Shown: positions 36,538 through 51,200, numbered from the stretch's first letter. The stretch is 64,000 nucleotides of DNA from Sipunculus nudus (GCA_026874595.1 CM049315.1:62493389-62557388); one strand, 5' to 3'. Notes: generated by a model not told the origin, from the sequence alone. Program-made: numbers and translations.

Positions 36538-36617
36538 TGTTTTGGTAATGGAGACCTTTCACCTTGGGCTCAAGGTCGGTCATCGCACATGCGCGCCCGT
36601 AATGCTGAAATGGTCTA
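36538..36617 (-). repeat. right TIR, element copy 3
   Basis: Same as the right TIR of copy 1. Confidence 0.85.
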
Positions 36618-39600
36618 TTCAGGATCGTGTGATGTGGAAAGCAGCTTTAAATTGCAAAAGAAGTAATTTAGAAGCTTCATTAGCCATTCATTTAGAACCA
36701 GATACATACGTCGTTTTTGCCGAAATCAGTTCGATTTTCGCTTAGTACAAGATTGGGTGTTGTGCAATGATCACCGATTTGAACTGCGAAAGAAGCGTTT
36801 CAGAAGCTCTATCAGGCCATTAAGAACCAGTTAGAAAAGTCGTTTTTGCTGAAATCAGCTCGATTTTTTTGGGTAAGACAAGATCGTGTGTTGTGCAAAG
36901 ATGACCGATTTAAATTGCTAAAGAAGCTATTGAGAAGCTTCATTAGGCCATTTAGAACCAGATACAAACGTCGTTTTTGCCGAAATCAGCTCGGCTTTTG
37001 CGTAATACAAGATCATGTGTTGTGCAAAAATGGCCGATTTAAATTGCTAAAGAGTTTATTAAGAAGCTTCATCAGGCCATTTAGAACCAGTTACGAACGT
37101 CGTTTTTCCCGAAATCAGCTCGGTTTTCACTTTATACATGATCGTGTGTGGTGCAATGATGACCGATTTAAACTGCGAAGGAAGCCTTTTAGAAGCTTCA
37201 TCAGGCCATTAAGAACCAGTTAGCAACGTTCTTTTTTGCTGAAATCAGCTCGGTTTTTCTGCGTAATACAAAATCGTGTGTTGTGCAAAGATGACCGATT
37301 TAAACTGCAAAAGAAGCGTTTTGGAAACTTCATTAGGCCATTTAGAACCAGTTACAAATATCGTTTTTTGCCGAAATCAGCTCGGTTTCTGCGTTTTACA
37401 AGATCGTGTTTTGTGCAAAAATTGCCGATATAAATTGCGGAAGGAGCAATTCAGAAGCTTCATTAGGCTATTTTTGACCTATTCCAAACGCCGCTCGCCG
37501 GAATAAGCTCGGTTTTCGCGTAATACAAGATCGTGTGTTGTGCAAATATGGCGGACTTAAATTGGAAAAGAAGCAATTCAGAAGCTTCATCAGGCCATTT
37601 AGAACCTGATACTTACGTCGTTTTAGCCGAAATCAGTTCGGTTTTGCTTAATACGAGATCGTGATTTGTGCAGAAATGGCTGATTTAAACTGCGATAGAA
37701 GCGTTTTTATAGCTTCATTAGGCCATTTAGAACCGGGTAGCAACATCGATCTCGCCGAAATCAGGTAGGTTTTTGCCTAATTCAGGATCGTGTGTTGTGC
37801 AAAAATTGCAGATTTAAATTGCAAAAGAAGCAATTTAGAAGCTTCATTAGGCCATTCATTTAGTACCAGATACAAACGTCGTTTTTGCCGAAATCAGTTC
37901 GATTTTCCCCATAGTACAAGATTGGGTGTTGTGCAATGATCACCGTTTTAAACTGCGAAAGAAGCGTTTTAGAAGCTCTATCAGGCCATTAAGAACCAAT
38001 TAGAAACGTCGTTTTTTGCTGAATTCAGTTCAATTTTTTTCCGTAAGACAAGATTGTATGTTGTGCAAAGATGACCGATTTAAATTGCTGAAGAAGCTAT
38101 AGAGAAGCTTCATTAGGCCATTTAAAACCAGATACAAATATCGTTTTTGCCGAAATCAGCTTGGCTTTTGCGAAATACAAGATCATGTGTTGTGCAAAAA
38201 TGGCCGATTTAAATTGCTAAAGAGTGTATTAAGAAGCTTCATTAGGCCATTTAGAACCAGTTACGAACGTCGTTTTTCCCGAAATTAGCTCGGTTTTCAC
38301 TTTATACATGATCGTGTGTTCTGCAATGATGACCGATTTAAACTGCGAAGGAAGCCTTTTAGAAGCTTGATCAGGCCATTCAGAACCAGTTAGCAACGTC
38401 GTTTTTGCTGAAATCAGCTCGTTTTTTTTTGTGTAATACAAAATCGTGTGTTGTGCAAAGATGACCGATTTAAACTGCAAAAGAAGCGTTTCAGAAACTT
38501 CATTAGGCCATTTAGAACCGGTTACAAATATCGTTTTTTTTTGCCGAAATCAGCTCGGTTTCTGCGTTTTACAAGATCGTGTTTTGTGCAAAAATTGCCG
38601 ATATAAATTGCAAAAGAAGTAATTTAGAAGCTTAATTAGCCATTCATTTAGAACCAGATACATACGTCGTTTTTGCCGAAATCAGTTCGGTTTTTGCGTT
38701 TTACAAGATCGTGTTTTGTGCAAAAATTGCCGATATAAATTGCAAAAGAAGTAATTTAGAAGCTTAATTAGCCATTCATTTAGAACCAGATACATACGTC
38801 GTTTTTGCCGAAATCAGTTCGGTTTTTGCGTAATACAAGATCGTGATTTGTGCAGAAACGCCTGATTTAAACTGCAATAGAAGCGTTTTAGAAACTTCAT
38901 TAGGCCATTAAGAACCAGATACATACGTCGTTTTAGCCGAAATCAGCTCGGTTTCTGCGTTTTACAAGATCGTCTTTTGTGCAAAAATTGCCGATATAAA
39001 TTGCGGAAGGAGCAATTCAGAAGCTTCATTAGGCCATTTAGAACCGGGTACTAACATCGATCACGCCGAAATCAGCTAGGTGTTTGCCTACTTCAGGATC
39101 GTGTGTTGTGCAAAAATTGCAGATTTAAATTGCAAAAGAAGCAATTTGGAAGCTTCATTAGGCCATTCATTTAGAACCAGATACAAACGTCGTTTTTGCC
39201 GAAATCAGTTCGATTTTCGGTTAGTACAAGATTGGCTGTTGTGCAATGATCACTGATTTAAACTGCGAAAGAAGCGTTTTAGAAGCTTCATTAGGCCATT
39301 TAGAACCAGATACAAACGTCCTTTTTGCCGTACAAGATTGGCTGTTGTGCAATGATCACTGATTTAAACTGCAAAAGAAGCGTTTTAGAAACTTCATTTG
39401 GCCATTTAGAACCGGTTACAAATATCGTTTTTTTTGCCGAAATCAGCTCAGTTTCTGCGTTTTACAAGATCGTGTTTTGTGCAAAAATTGCCGATATAAA
39501 TTGCGGAAGGAGCAATTCAGAAGCTTCATTAGGCCATTTAGAACCGGGTACTAACATCGATCACGCCGAAATCAGCTAGCTGTTTGCCTAATTCAGGATC

Positions 39601-42600
39601 GTGTGTTGTGGAAAGCAGCTTTAAATTGCAAAAGAAGTAATTTAGAAGCTTAATTAGCCATTCATTTAGAACCAGATACATACGTCGTTTTTGCCGAAAT
39701 CAGTTCGGTTTTTGCGTAATACAAGATCGTGATTTGTGCAGAAACGGCTGATTTGAACTGCAATAGAAGCCTTTTAGAAACTTCATTAGGCCATTTACAA
39801 CCAGTTACAAATATCGTTTTTTGCCTAAATCAGCTCAGTTTCTGCGTTTTACAAGATCGTGTTTTGTGCAAAAATTGCCGATATAAATTGCGGAAGGAGC
39901 AATTCAGAAGCTTCATTAGGCTATTTTTGACCTGTTCCAAACGTCGCTCGCCGGATTTGCTCGGTTTTCGCGTAATACAAGATCGTGTGTTGGGCAAATA
40001 TGGCAGATTTAAATTGGAAAAGAAGCAATTCAGAAGCTTCACCAGGCCATTTAGAACCAGATACATACGTCGTTTTAGCCGAAATCAGTTCGGTTTTTGC
40101 GTAATACAAGATCGTGATTTGTGCAGAAACGGCTGATTTAAACTGCGATAGAAGATTTGTATAGCTTCATTAGGCCAATTAGAACCGGGTACTAACATCG
40201 ATCTCGCTGATATCAGCTAAGTTTTTGCCTAATTCAGGATCGTGTGTTGTGCAAAAGTTGCAGATTTAAATTGCAAAAGAAGCAATTTAGAAGCTTCATT
40301 AGGCCATTCATTTAGAACCAGATACAAACGTCGTTTTTGCCGAAATCAGTTCGATTTTCCCTTAGTACAAGATTGGGTGTTGTGCAATGATCACCGATTT
40401 AAACTGCGAAAGAAGCGTTTTAGAAGCTCTATCAGGCCATTAAGAACCAGTTAGAAACGTCGTTTTTTTTCTGAAATCAGCTCAATTTTTTTCGTAAGAC
40501 AAGATCGTGTGTTGTGCAAAGATGACCGATTTAAATTGCTAAAAAAGCTATTGAGAATCTTCATTAGGCCAGTTAGAACCAGATACAAACGTCGTTTTTG
40601 CCGAAATCAGCTTGGCTTTTGCGTAATACAAGATCATGTGTTGTGCAAAAATGGCCGATTTTAACTGCGAAGGAAGCCTTTTAGAAGCTTCATCAGGCCA
40701 TTAAGAACCAGTTAGCAACGTTGTTTTTGCTGAAATCAGCTCGGTTTTTTTGCGTAATACAAAATCGTGTGTTGTGCAAAGATGACCGATTTAAACTGCA
40801 AAAGAAGCGTTTTAGAAACTTCATTAGGCCATTTAGAACCAGTTACAAATATCGTTTTTTGCGGAAATCAGCTCGGTTTCTGCGTTTTACAAGATCGTGT
40901 TTTGTGCAAAAATGGCCGATATAAATTGCGGAAGCAGCAATTCAGAAGCTTCATTAGGCTATTTTTGACCTGTTCCAAACGTCGCTCGCCGGAATTAGCT
41001 CGGTTTTCGCGTAATACAAGATCGTGTGTTGTGCAAATATGGCAGACTTAAATTGGAAAAGAAGCAATTCAGAAGCTTCATCAGGCCATTTAGAACCTGA
41101 TACATACGTCGTTTTAGCCGAAATCAGTTTGGTTTTTGGGTAATACAAGATCGTGATTTGTGCAGAAACGGCTGATTTAAACTGCGATAGAAGGGATTTA
41201 TTGCTTCATTAGGCCATTTAGAACCGGGTACTAACATCGATCTCGCCGAAATCAGCTAGGTTGTTTGCTAATTCAGGATCGTGTGTTGTGCAAAAGTTGC
41301 AGATTTAAATTGCAAAAGAAGCAATTTAGAAGCTTCATTAGGCCATTCATTTAGAACCAGATACAAACGTCGTTTTTGCCGAAATCAGTTCGATTTTCCC
41401 TTAGTACAAGATTGGGTGTTGTGCAATGATCACCGATTTAAACTGCGAAAGAAGCGTTTTAGAAGCTCTATCAGGCCATTGAGAACCAGTTAGAAACGTC
41501 GTTTTTTTTTCTGAAATCAGCTCAATTTTTTTCGTAAGACAAGATCGTGTGTTGTGCAAAGATGACCGATTTAAATTGCCAAAAAAAGCTATTGAGAATC
41601 TTCATTAGGCCATTTAGAACCAGATACAAACGTCGTTTTTGCCGAAATCAGCTTGGCTTTTGCGTAATACAAGATCATGTGTTGTGCAAATATGGCCGAT
41701 TTTAACTGCGAAGGAAGTCTTTTAGAAGCTTCATCAGGCCATTAAGAACCAGTAAGCAACGTTGTTTTTGCTGAAACAGCTCGGTTTTTTTGCGTAATAC
41801 AAAATCGTGTGTTGTGCAAAGATGACCGATTCAAACTGCAAAAGAAGCGTTTTAGAAACTTCATTAGGCCATTTACAACCAGTTACAAATATCGTTTTTT
41901 GCCGAAATCAGCTCGGTTTCTGCGTTTTACAAGATCGTGTTTTGTGCAAAAATGGCCGATTTAAATTGCTAAAGAGTGTATTGAGAAGCTTCATCACGCC
42001 ATTTAGAACCAGTTACGAACGTCGTTTTTCCCGAAATCAGCTCGGTTTTCACTTTATACATGATCGTGTGTTGTGCAATGATGACCGATTTAAACTGCGA
42101 AGGAAGCCTTTTAGAAGCTTCATCAGGCCATTAAGAACCAGTTAGCAACGTCGTTTTTGCTGAAATCAGCTCGGTTTTTGTATGTAATACAAAATCGTGT
42201 GTTGTGCAAAGATGACCGATTTAAACTGCAAAAGAAGCGTTTTAGAAACTTCATTAGGCCATTTAGAACCAGTTACAAATATCGTTTATTGCCGAAATCA
42301 GCTCGGTTTCTGCGTTTTATAAAATCGTGTTTTGTGCACAAATTGCTGATATAAATTGCGGAAGGAGCAATTCAGAAGCTTGATTAGGCTATTTTTGACA
42401 TGTTCCAAACGTCGCTCACCGGAATTAGCTCGGTTTTTGCGTAATACAAGATCGTGTTGTGCAAAATGAAAGATTAAAATTGCAAAAGAAGCGATTCAGA
42501 AGCTCCATTGGGCCATTTAGAAGCAATTACAAAGTTCTTCTTGCCGAAATCAGCTCGGTTTTCGCGTTATACTAGACAGTGTCTTGTGCAAAGATTACCG

Positions 42601-45600
42601 ATTTAAGCTGCGCAAGAAGTAATTCAGAAGCGTTATTAGGCCATTTAAAACCAGTTTCAACCGTCGTTTTCGCCGTAAACAACTTGGTTTTCGCGTAATA
42701 CAAGATCGTGTGTTGTGCAAATATGGCAGATTTAAATTGGAAAAGAAGCAATTCAGAAGCTTCATCAGGCCATTTAGAACCTGATACATACGTCGTTTTA
42801 GCCGAAATCATTTGGGTTTTAGCGTAATACAAGATCGTGATTTGTGCAGAAATGGCTGATTTAAACTGCAATAGAAGCGTTTTAGAAACTTCATTAGGCC
42901 ATTTACAACCAGTTACAAATATCGTTTTTTGCCGAAATCAGCTCAGTTTCTGCGTTTTACAAGATCGTGTTTTGTGCAAAAATTGCAGCTTTAAATTGCA
43001 AAAGAAGCAATTTAGAAGCTTCATTAGCCATTCATTTAGTACCAGATACATACGTCGTTTTTGCCGAAATCAGTTCGATTTTCGCTTAGTACAAGATTGG
43101 GTGTTGTGCAATGATCACCGATTTGAACTGCGAGAGAAGCGTTTTAGAAGCTCTATCACGCCATTAAGAACCAGTAAGAAACGTCGTTTTTGCTGAAATC
43201 AGCTCGATTTTTTTGGGTAAGGCAAGATCGTGTGTTGTGCAAAGATGACCGATTTAAATTGCTAAAGAAGCTATTGAGAAGCTTCATTAGGCCATTTAGA
43301 ACCAGATACAAACGTCGTTTTTGCCGAAATCAGCTCGGCTTTTGCGTAATACAAGATCATGTGTTGTGCAAAAATGACCGATTTAAATTGCTAAAGAGTG
43401 TATTGAGAAGCTTCATCAGGCCATTTAGAACCAGTTACGAACGTCGTTTTTCCCGAAATCAGCTCTGTTTTCACTTTATACATGATCGTGTGTTGTCCAA
43501 TGATGACCGACTTAAACTGCGAAGGAAGGCTTTTAGAAGCTTCATCAAGCCATTGAAGAACCCGTTAACAACGTTCTTTTTTGCTGAAATCAGCTCGGTT
43601 TTTTTAAAATCGTGTGTTGTGCAAAGATGACCGATTTAAACTGCAAAAGAAGCGTTTTAGAAACTTCATTAGGCCATTTAGAACCGGTTACAAATATCGT
43701 TTTTTTTTTCCGAAATCAGCTCGGTTTCTGCGTTTTACAAGATCGTGTTTTGTGCAAAAATTGCCGATATAAATTGCGGAAGGAGCAATTCAGAAGCTTC
43801 ATTAGGCCATTTAGAACCGGGTACTAACATCGATCACGCCGAAATCAGCTAGGTGTTTGCCTAATTCAGGATCGTGTGTTGTGGAAAGCAGCTTTAAATT
43901 GCAAAAGAAGTAATTTAGAAGCTTCATTAGCCATTCATTTAGAACCAGATACATACGTCGTTTTTGCCGAAATCAGTTCGATTTTCGCTTAGTACAAGAT
44001 TGGGTGTTGTGCAATGATCACCGATATGAACTGCGAAAGAAGCGTTTTAAAAGCTCTATCAGGCCATTAAGAACCGGTTAGAAACGTCGTTTTTGCTGAA
44101 ATCAGCTCTTTTTTTTTGGGTAAGACAACATCGTGTGTTGTGCAGAGATGACCGATTTAAATTGCTAAAGAAGCTATTGAGAAGCTACATTATACCATTT
44201 AGAACCAGATACAAACGTCGTTTTTGCCGAAATCAGCTCGTCTTTTGCGTAATACAAGATCATGTGTTGTGCAAAAATGACCAATTTAAACTGCGAAGGA
44301 AGCCTTTTAGAAGCTTCATTAGGCCATTAAGAACCAGTTAGCAACGTCGTTTTTGCTGAAATCAGCTCGGTTTTTTTTTTGCGTAATACAAAATCGTGTG
44401 TTGTGCAAAGATGACCGATTTAAACTGCAAAAGAAGCGTTTTAGAAACTTCATTAGGCCATTTAGAACCAGTTACAAATATTTTTTTTTGCCGAAATCAG
44501 CTCGGTTTCTGCGTTTTACAAGATCGTGTTTTGTGCAAAAATTGCCGATGTATATTGCGGAAGGAGCAATTCAGAAGCTTCATTAGGCTATTTTTGACCT
44601 GTTTCAAACGTCGCTCGCCGGAATTAGCTCGGTTTTCGCGTAATACAAGATCGTGTTGATCAAAATGAAAGATTAAAATTGCAAAAGAAGCAATTCAGGA
44701 GCTCCGTTAGGCCATTTAGAAGCAATTACAAAGTTCTTTTTGCCGAATTCAGCTCGGTTTTCGCGTTATACTAGACAGTGTCTTGTGCAAAGATTACCGA
44801 TTTAAACTGCGCAAGAAGTAATTCAGAAGCTTTATTAGGCCATTTAATAACCAGTTTCAACCGTCGTTTTCGCCGTAAACAACTTGGTTTTTGCGTAATA
44901 CAAGATCGTGTGTTGTGCAAATATGGCAGATTTAAATTGGAAAAGAAGCAATTCAGAAGCTTCATCAGGCTATTAAGAACCTGATACATACGTCGTTTTA
45001 GCCGAAATCAGTTCGGTTTTTGCGTAATACAAGATCGTGATTTGTGCAGAAACGGCTGATTTAAACTGCGATAGAAGCGTTTTTATAGCTTCATTAGGCC
45101 ATTTAGAACCGGGTACTAACATCGATCACGCCGAAATCAGCTAGGTGTTTGCCTAATTCAGGATCGTGTGTTGTGCAAAAATTGCAGCTTTAAATTGCAA
45201 AGAAGCAATTTAGAAGCTTCATTAGCGATTCATTTAATACCAGATACATACGTCGTTTTTGCCGAAATCAGTTCGATTTTCGCACAGTACAAGATTGGGT
45301 GTTGTGCAATGATCACCGTTTTGAACTGCGAGAGAAGCGTTTTAGAAGCTCTATCACGCCATTAAGAACCAGTAAGAAACGTCGTTTTTGCTGAAATCAG
45401 CTCGATTTTTTTGGGTAAGGCAAGATCGTGTGTTGTGCAAAGATGACCGATTTAAATTGCTAAAGAGTGTATTGAGAAGCTTCATCAGGCCATTTAGAAC
45501 CAGTTACGAACGTCGTTTTTCCCGAAATCAGCTCGGTTTTCACTTTATACATGATCGTGTGTTGTGCAATGATGACCGATTTAAACTGCGAAGGAAAGCT

Positions 45601-48503
45601 TTTAGAAGCTTCATAAGGCCATTAAGAACCAGTTAACAACGTTATTTTTTGCTGAAATCAGCTCGGTTTTTTTAAAATCGTGTGTTGTGCAAAGATGACC
45701 GATTTAAACTGCAAAAGAAGCGTTTTAGAAACTTCATTAGGCCATTTAGAACCAGTTACAAATATCGTTTTTTGCTGAAATCAGCTCGGTTTCTGCGTTT
45801 TACAAGATCGTGTTTTGTGCAAAAATTGCCGATATAAATTGCGGAAGGAGCAATTCAGAAGCTTCATTAGGCTATTTTTGACCTGTTTCAAACGTCGCTC
45901 GACGGTTTACCTCGGTTTTCGCGTAATACAAGATCGTGTTGTGCAAAATAAAAGATAAGAATTGCAAAAGAAGCAATTCAGAATCTCATTGGGCCATTTA
46001 GAAGCAATTACAAAGTTCTTTTTGCCGAAATCAGCTCGGTTTTCGCGTTATACTAGACAGTGTCTTGTGCAAAGATTACCGATTTAAACTGCGCAAGAAG
46101 TAATTCAGAAGCTTTATTAGGCCATTTAAAACCAGTTTCAACGTCGATTTCGCCGTAAACAACTTGGTTTTAGCGAAATACAAGATCATGTGTTGTACAA
46201 ATATGGCAGATTTAAATTGGAAAAGAAGCAATTCAGAAGCGTCATCTGGCCATTTAGAACCTGATACATACGTCGTTTTAGCCGAAATCAGTTCGGTTTT
46301 TGCGTAATACTAGACAGTGTCTTGTGCAAAGATTACCGATTTAAACTGCGAAAGTAGTAATTCAGAAGCTTTATTAGGCTATTTTTGACCTGTTCCAAAC
46401 GTCGCTCGCCGGAATTAGCTCGGTTTTTGCGTAATACAAGATCGTGTTGATCAAAATGGAAGATTAAAATTGCAAAAGAAGCAATTCAGAAGATTCATTG
46501 GGCCATTTAGCTGCAATTTCAAAATTCTTTTTGCCGAAATCAGCTCGGTTTTCGCGTAATACTAGACAGTGTCTTGTGCAAAGATTACCGATTTAAACTG
46601 CGAAAGAAGTTATTCAGAAGCTTTATTAGGCCATTTAAAACCAGTTTCAACCGTCGTTTTCGCTGTAAACAACTTGGTTTTCGCGTAATACAAGATCGTG
46701 TGTTGTGCAAATATGACAGATTTAAATTGGAAAAGAAGCAATTCAGAAGCTTCATCTGGCCATTTAGAACCTGATACATACGTCGTTTTAGCCGAAATCA
46801 GTTCGGTTTTTGCGTAATACAAGATCGTGATTTGTGCAGAAACGGCTGATTTAAACTGCGATAGAAGCGTTTTTATAGCTTCATTAGGCCATTTAGAACC
46901 GGGTACTAACATCCATCTCGCTGATATCAGCTAAGTTTTTGCCTAATTCAGGATCGTGTCTTGTGCAAAAATTGCAGATTTAAATTGCAAAAGAAGCAAT
47001 TTAGAAGCTTCATTAGGCCATTCATTTAGTACCAGATACAAACGTCGTTTTTGCCGAAATCAGTTCGATTTTCCCTTAGTACAAGATTGGGTGTTGTGCA
47101 ATGATCACCGTTTTAAACTGCGAAAGAAGCGTTTTAGAAGCTCTATCAGGCCATTAAGAACCAATTAGAAACGTCGTTTTTTGCTGAATTCAGTTCAATT
47201 TTTTTCCGTAAGACAAGATTGTATGTTGTGCAAAGATGACCGATTTAAATTGCTGAAGAAGCTATAGAGAAGCTTCATTAGGCCATTTAAAACCAGATAC
47301 AAATATCGTTTTTGCCGAAATCAGCTTGGCTTTTGCGTAATACAAGATCATGTGTTGTGCAAAAATGGCCGATTTAAATTGCTAAAGAGTGTATTAAGAA
47401 GCTTCATTAGGCCATTTAGAACCAGTTACGAACGTCGTTTTTCCCGAAATTAGCTCGGTTTTCACTTTATACATGATCGTGTGTTCTGCAATGATGACCG
47501 ATTTAAACTGCGAAGGAAGCCTTTTAGAAGCTTGATCAGGCCATTCAGAACCAGTTAGCAACGTCGTTTTTGCTGAAATCAGCTCGTTTTTTTTTGTGTA
47601 ATACAAAATCGTGTGTTGTGCAAAGATGACCGATTTAAACTGCGAAAGAAGTTATTCAGAAGCTTTATTAGGCCATTTAAAACCAGTTTCAACCGTCGTT
47701 TTCGCCGTAAACAACTTGGTTTTCGCATAATACAAGATCGTGTGTTGTGCAAATATGGCAGATTTAAATTGGAAAAGAAGCAATTCAGAAGCTTCATCAG
47801 GCCATTTAGACCCTCATACATGCGTCGTTCTAGCCGAAGTCAGTTCGGTTTTTGCGTAATACAAGATCGTGATTTGTGCAGAAACGGCTGATTTAAACTG
47901 CGATAGAAGCGTTTTTTTATAGCTTCATTAGGCCATTTAGAACCTGTTAAAAACGTCGCTCTTGCTGAAATCAGATCGGTTTTTGCGTAAAACAAGATCG
48001 TGTTGTGCAAAATTTAAGATTAAAATTGCAAAACAAGCAATTCAGAAGCTCCCTAAGGCCATTTAGATCCGGGTACAAACATCGATCTCGCCGGAATCAG
48101 CTAGGTTTTTGCTTAATTCAGGAACGTGTGTTGTGCAAAAATTACAGATTTAAATTGCAAAAGAAGCAATTCAGAAGGTTCATTGGGCCGTTTAGAACCA
48201 GATACAAACATCTTTTACGGCGAAATCAGCTCGGTTTTTTCGTAATACAAGATCGTGACTTGTGCAGAAACGGCTGATTTAAACTGCGATAGAAGCGTTT
48301 CAATAGCTTTATTGGGCCATTTAGAACCTGATAAAAACGTCGCTCTTGCTGCAATCAGATCGGTTTTCGCGTAATACAAGATCGTGTTTTGTGCAAAAAT
48401 TGCCGATATAAATTGCGGAAGGAGCAATTCAGAAGCTTCATTAGGCCATTTAGAACCGGGTACTAACATCGATCACGCCGAAATCAGCTAGGTGTTTGCC
48501 TAA
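36618..48503. repeat. 129-bp satellite block C (about 92 monomers)
   Basis: 11,886 bp of continuous satellite. Block D follows it at a constant 15,030-bp register from 36846 to at least 47600, with very few base differences by eye. The last 0.9 kb (from about 47613) carries subtype I variants like block 0, unlike the ends of blocks A and B. No gene is seen. Confidence 0.97.
46965..47640. repeat. chimeric segment copied from the start of the same HOR unit
   Basis: This stretch matches 37800-38475 at a 9,165-9,166-bp offset (about 71 monomers). Shared features include TTTAGTACCAG, the CCGTAAGACAAGATTGTATG box and the GTTCTGCAATG variant. On the left it joins sequence like 28.9-29.1 kb; on the right it joins sequence like 32.6 kb. 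The same arrangement is at 61995-62670 in unit 4. Confidence 0.8.
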
Positions 48504-48573
48504 TAGACCATTTCAGCATCTCGCGACTCGCAATGCATGCCAGTCAGGGTCAAAGGTCACCATTACCAAAACA
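48504..48573 (+). repeat. left TIR, element copy 4
   Basis: Same as the other left TIRs. Confidence 0.85.
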
Positions 48574-49601
48574 CGTTCCTTGACCAGGCATGTGCAATGC
48601 AGAAATGGCGAAACGTCACGTTCGAACCCTTTTTATATATCTATTAATATTTTCAGTGGACGCCTCCCATAGAAAATGGCACCCTTTATAAGTGTTACAC
48701 ATTGCTCCTAAGTAGGTCAGAGCTTTTCTGCTGGCCTTTTTAAACAAAATGTAACAAATACTGGCACTTGTGCAGTCGCTCACTCCATGTGGCTCACAGA
48801 ATCACACTGGTGAAATATTCAAGTGGACACGTGACGGTGCTTCACATTTAACTTATTTATTTGTAGAAATGTCTTTGTCAACACTTTTATATGAAGGTTA
48901 GTAACCATTTATGAATCATTAGTATTTAGATTAGATAAACTTTTTTCCTCGAAATGCATCTTTATAACTATCTCAAATTTTCAGTGTCATGATTTCTGTG
49001 TTAATAAAATTAACAGTTTATTATAATACTGTTATGTTGAAGACCAGTATTTCAAGACATAATTCCCTTTAGTCCAGATAATGCTTTAATATTTTTATAT
49101 TTCCTAATAATAATCCACACTAATCACTGAGGAAATAATGAATACTGATAACTCTCTGACCCTGTCATGGACAAAACGGAAATGTTTCACGTAAATTTTC
49201 ACAGTTCAGCATGCAAAAGCCAAAACTGCTGGACAAGATTATTGTTATTTAAAAATTACAAAAATGTCTTTAACTCTTGGGTAATGGGATGGTAAATATA
49301 AATTATAATATAGCTTTAGGGGAGCATATCAAGACATTAAAAAATATATTATAATGCAAAACTTGTAAACATAACTGTTTACCCTGTTATTTGTCACTGT
49401 TAATGCGTAATATATATTATTAGCCTTCTGTTGAAGATGTTTATGGCTTTCATGATCTGGGATAAATATTTAAGTGTCAAAGAAATTAAGAAAATATGAT
49501 TATTAGAGAGTTTTTGTATGGTAGCTTTTCATGGATTTGTCAATTTCATCTCTTAACATGTGCAGAAATATAATATTTATATATGAATTATGCTACTGGC
49601 G

Positions 49602-49629
<28 letters not shown>
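49602..49629. repeat. (TA)14 microsatellite, site 1 of copy 4
   Basis: 28 bp of TA. Confidence 0.98.
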
Positions 49630-49632
<3 letters not shown>

Positions 49633-50184
49633 CTGGACCACAAATAAAGCAGATCATTTTCAGTAAATAAACCTTTCACTTAAACATGACATGTCAGTTG
49701 AACGATTTAAACATGAATAAAACGCAGTGGGAAAAAAGCAAATATATTTACTATATGGAAGTCCTTTTATAGCATACACCTTTTTCAGCTTACATTTTCC
49801 TATTTTAAAGTTTTTATGGAGTTTCAACACTAATCAATTCTTGAGAATCCTTAGAATACAAAGTGTATAATACGTATGCTAAAAATAATATACTTTTACT
49901 ATTAAATTAATAAATTTTACTACCTACAAGTGCTTTGGACCAGCTGCTGTTAGACAAGAGCACAATACACACCGATACACTGAATATCAAATATATATCT
50001 ACTGATCCACTACCTACAGAAATTTGACAGATGAGTAAAAGGGTCAAGTGTATGCCATTTAAATCTAATTAATTCGAATCAATGGCACAGGCCAGAAAAA
50101 AAATATAGCTTTTTATATATTGTAATTTGATGCATGGCACATAATTGTTATTTAGAGGATGTTGCAATGATGCTTTTTTCTCAA

Positions 50185-50284
50185 CCCCCCCCCCCCCTTT
50201 TCCCATTGGTATCAAATGGCTCACTCCTTACCAGAAACTTGGCATCAGGCATAACTAAATAAGACTTGCCTGACCCCCCCCCCC
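50185..50284. repeat. two poly-C tracts (13 and 11), copy 4
   Basis: C runs at 50185-50197 and 50274-50284. Confidence 0.95.
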
Positions 50285-50651
50285 TCCGTAGTATTCCCAT
50301 TTGCCTTTGAAGGCCTATCAGACAAACTGTTTAAAGCTAATGGTAAATATGAAATATATTTTTCTTAGGGTCAATTTTTCATCAAATATCTTGCATAATC
50401 AGACAGGCATTGTGCCACCTGTTTCTGGCTTTTCATCAACTGTACATCTGTTTTGTAATATTTAATGTTTTTAGGTGAGTTACTTTTAATGATGCAAGTG
50501 ACAGATATTTGTTTTTGTTAAATCTCAACTATTAGTTATTGCTGAGTGTGATAGTTTTATTAATCATCAGGAGGAGCTAAATGCCAGTGTCCACACATTT
50601 AAGAAACAAAATAAATAAAACATAAATAAAAGATGGGTAATACATATTGAT

Positions 50652-50654
<3 letters not shown>

Positions 50655-50706
<52 letters not shown>
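50655..50706. repeat. (AT)26 microsatellite, site 2 of copy 4
   Basis: 52 bp, the longest allele of this site. Confidence 0.98.
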
Positions 50707-50708
<2 letters not shown>

Positions 50709-51197
50709 CTATAAAACTCCAATCTACTGCACTTTTCATAATATTAATAATAAAGTTCAATATAAATTATATAAAAATTATCATAATAAAGTTTATAGTA
50801 ATATGGTTATTTTGAATTAATAAAAATTATGAATTAACAAGCTAAAGCTAAAAAAATTCGACAATAAGTTCATGTAACAGGAATATATGGTAACGGCTAG
50901 GTGTGTATATATATATACATATATATATTAAAATATTTATATATATGCATTTATATATCTGATTATAAGTTTCTTTTCTATGTTACGAAAGAGAGGCAGG
51001 CTCAAAGTATTACTAATACTTATAGTAATGCTGTTATAATACTATATAAATATTAACTATTAAACTAAACGTAGCCACACAACTTATTTGGACAGAAATC
51101 CCTGCTGTTAAAGTTGTCATTAATTCACACATTTGTAACAATGTACCGCTATCAGTATCAGTAAAATTTTCTCCAGTCATTGATTCATGTTATGATT

Positions 51198-51200
<3 letters not shown>

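Larger units (their letters stand above)
33473..36617 (+). mobile_element. TIR-bounded AT-rich element, copy 3
   Basis: 3,145 bp, with the same ends and junctions. The length difference from copy 1 (+19 bp) is accounted for by the three AT tracts, the two C tracts and one T homopolymer. It shares the subtype II variants with copy 2. No coding capacity is recognised. Confidence 0.8.
33473..48503. repeat. higher-order repeat unit 3 (15,031 bp)
   Basis: Element copy 3 plus about 92 monomers (block C). Its left two thirds follow unit 2 at a 15,406-bp register and restore the 2,198-bp segment. Its right third is a mosaic: about 2,967 bp of unit 2 is missing, and a segment near 46.97-47.64 kb was copied from 9.17 kb upstream. 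Confidence 0.9.
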
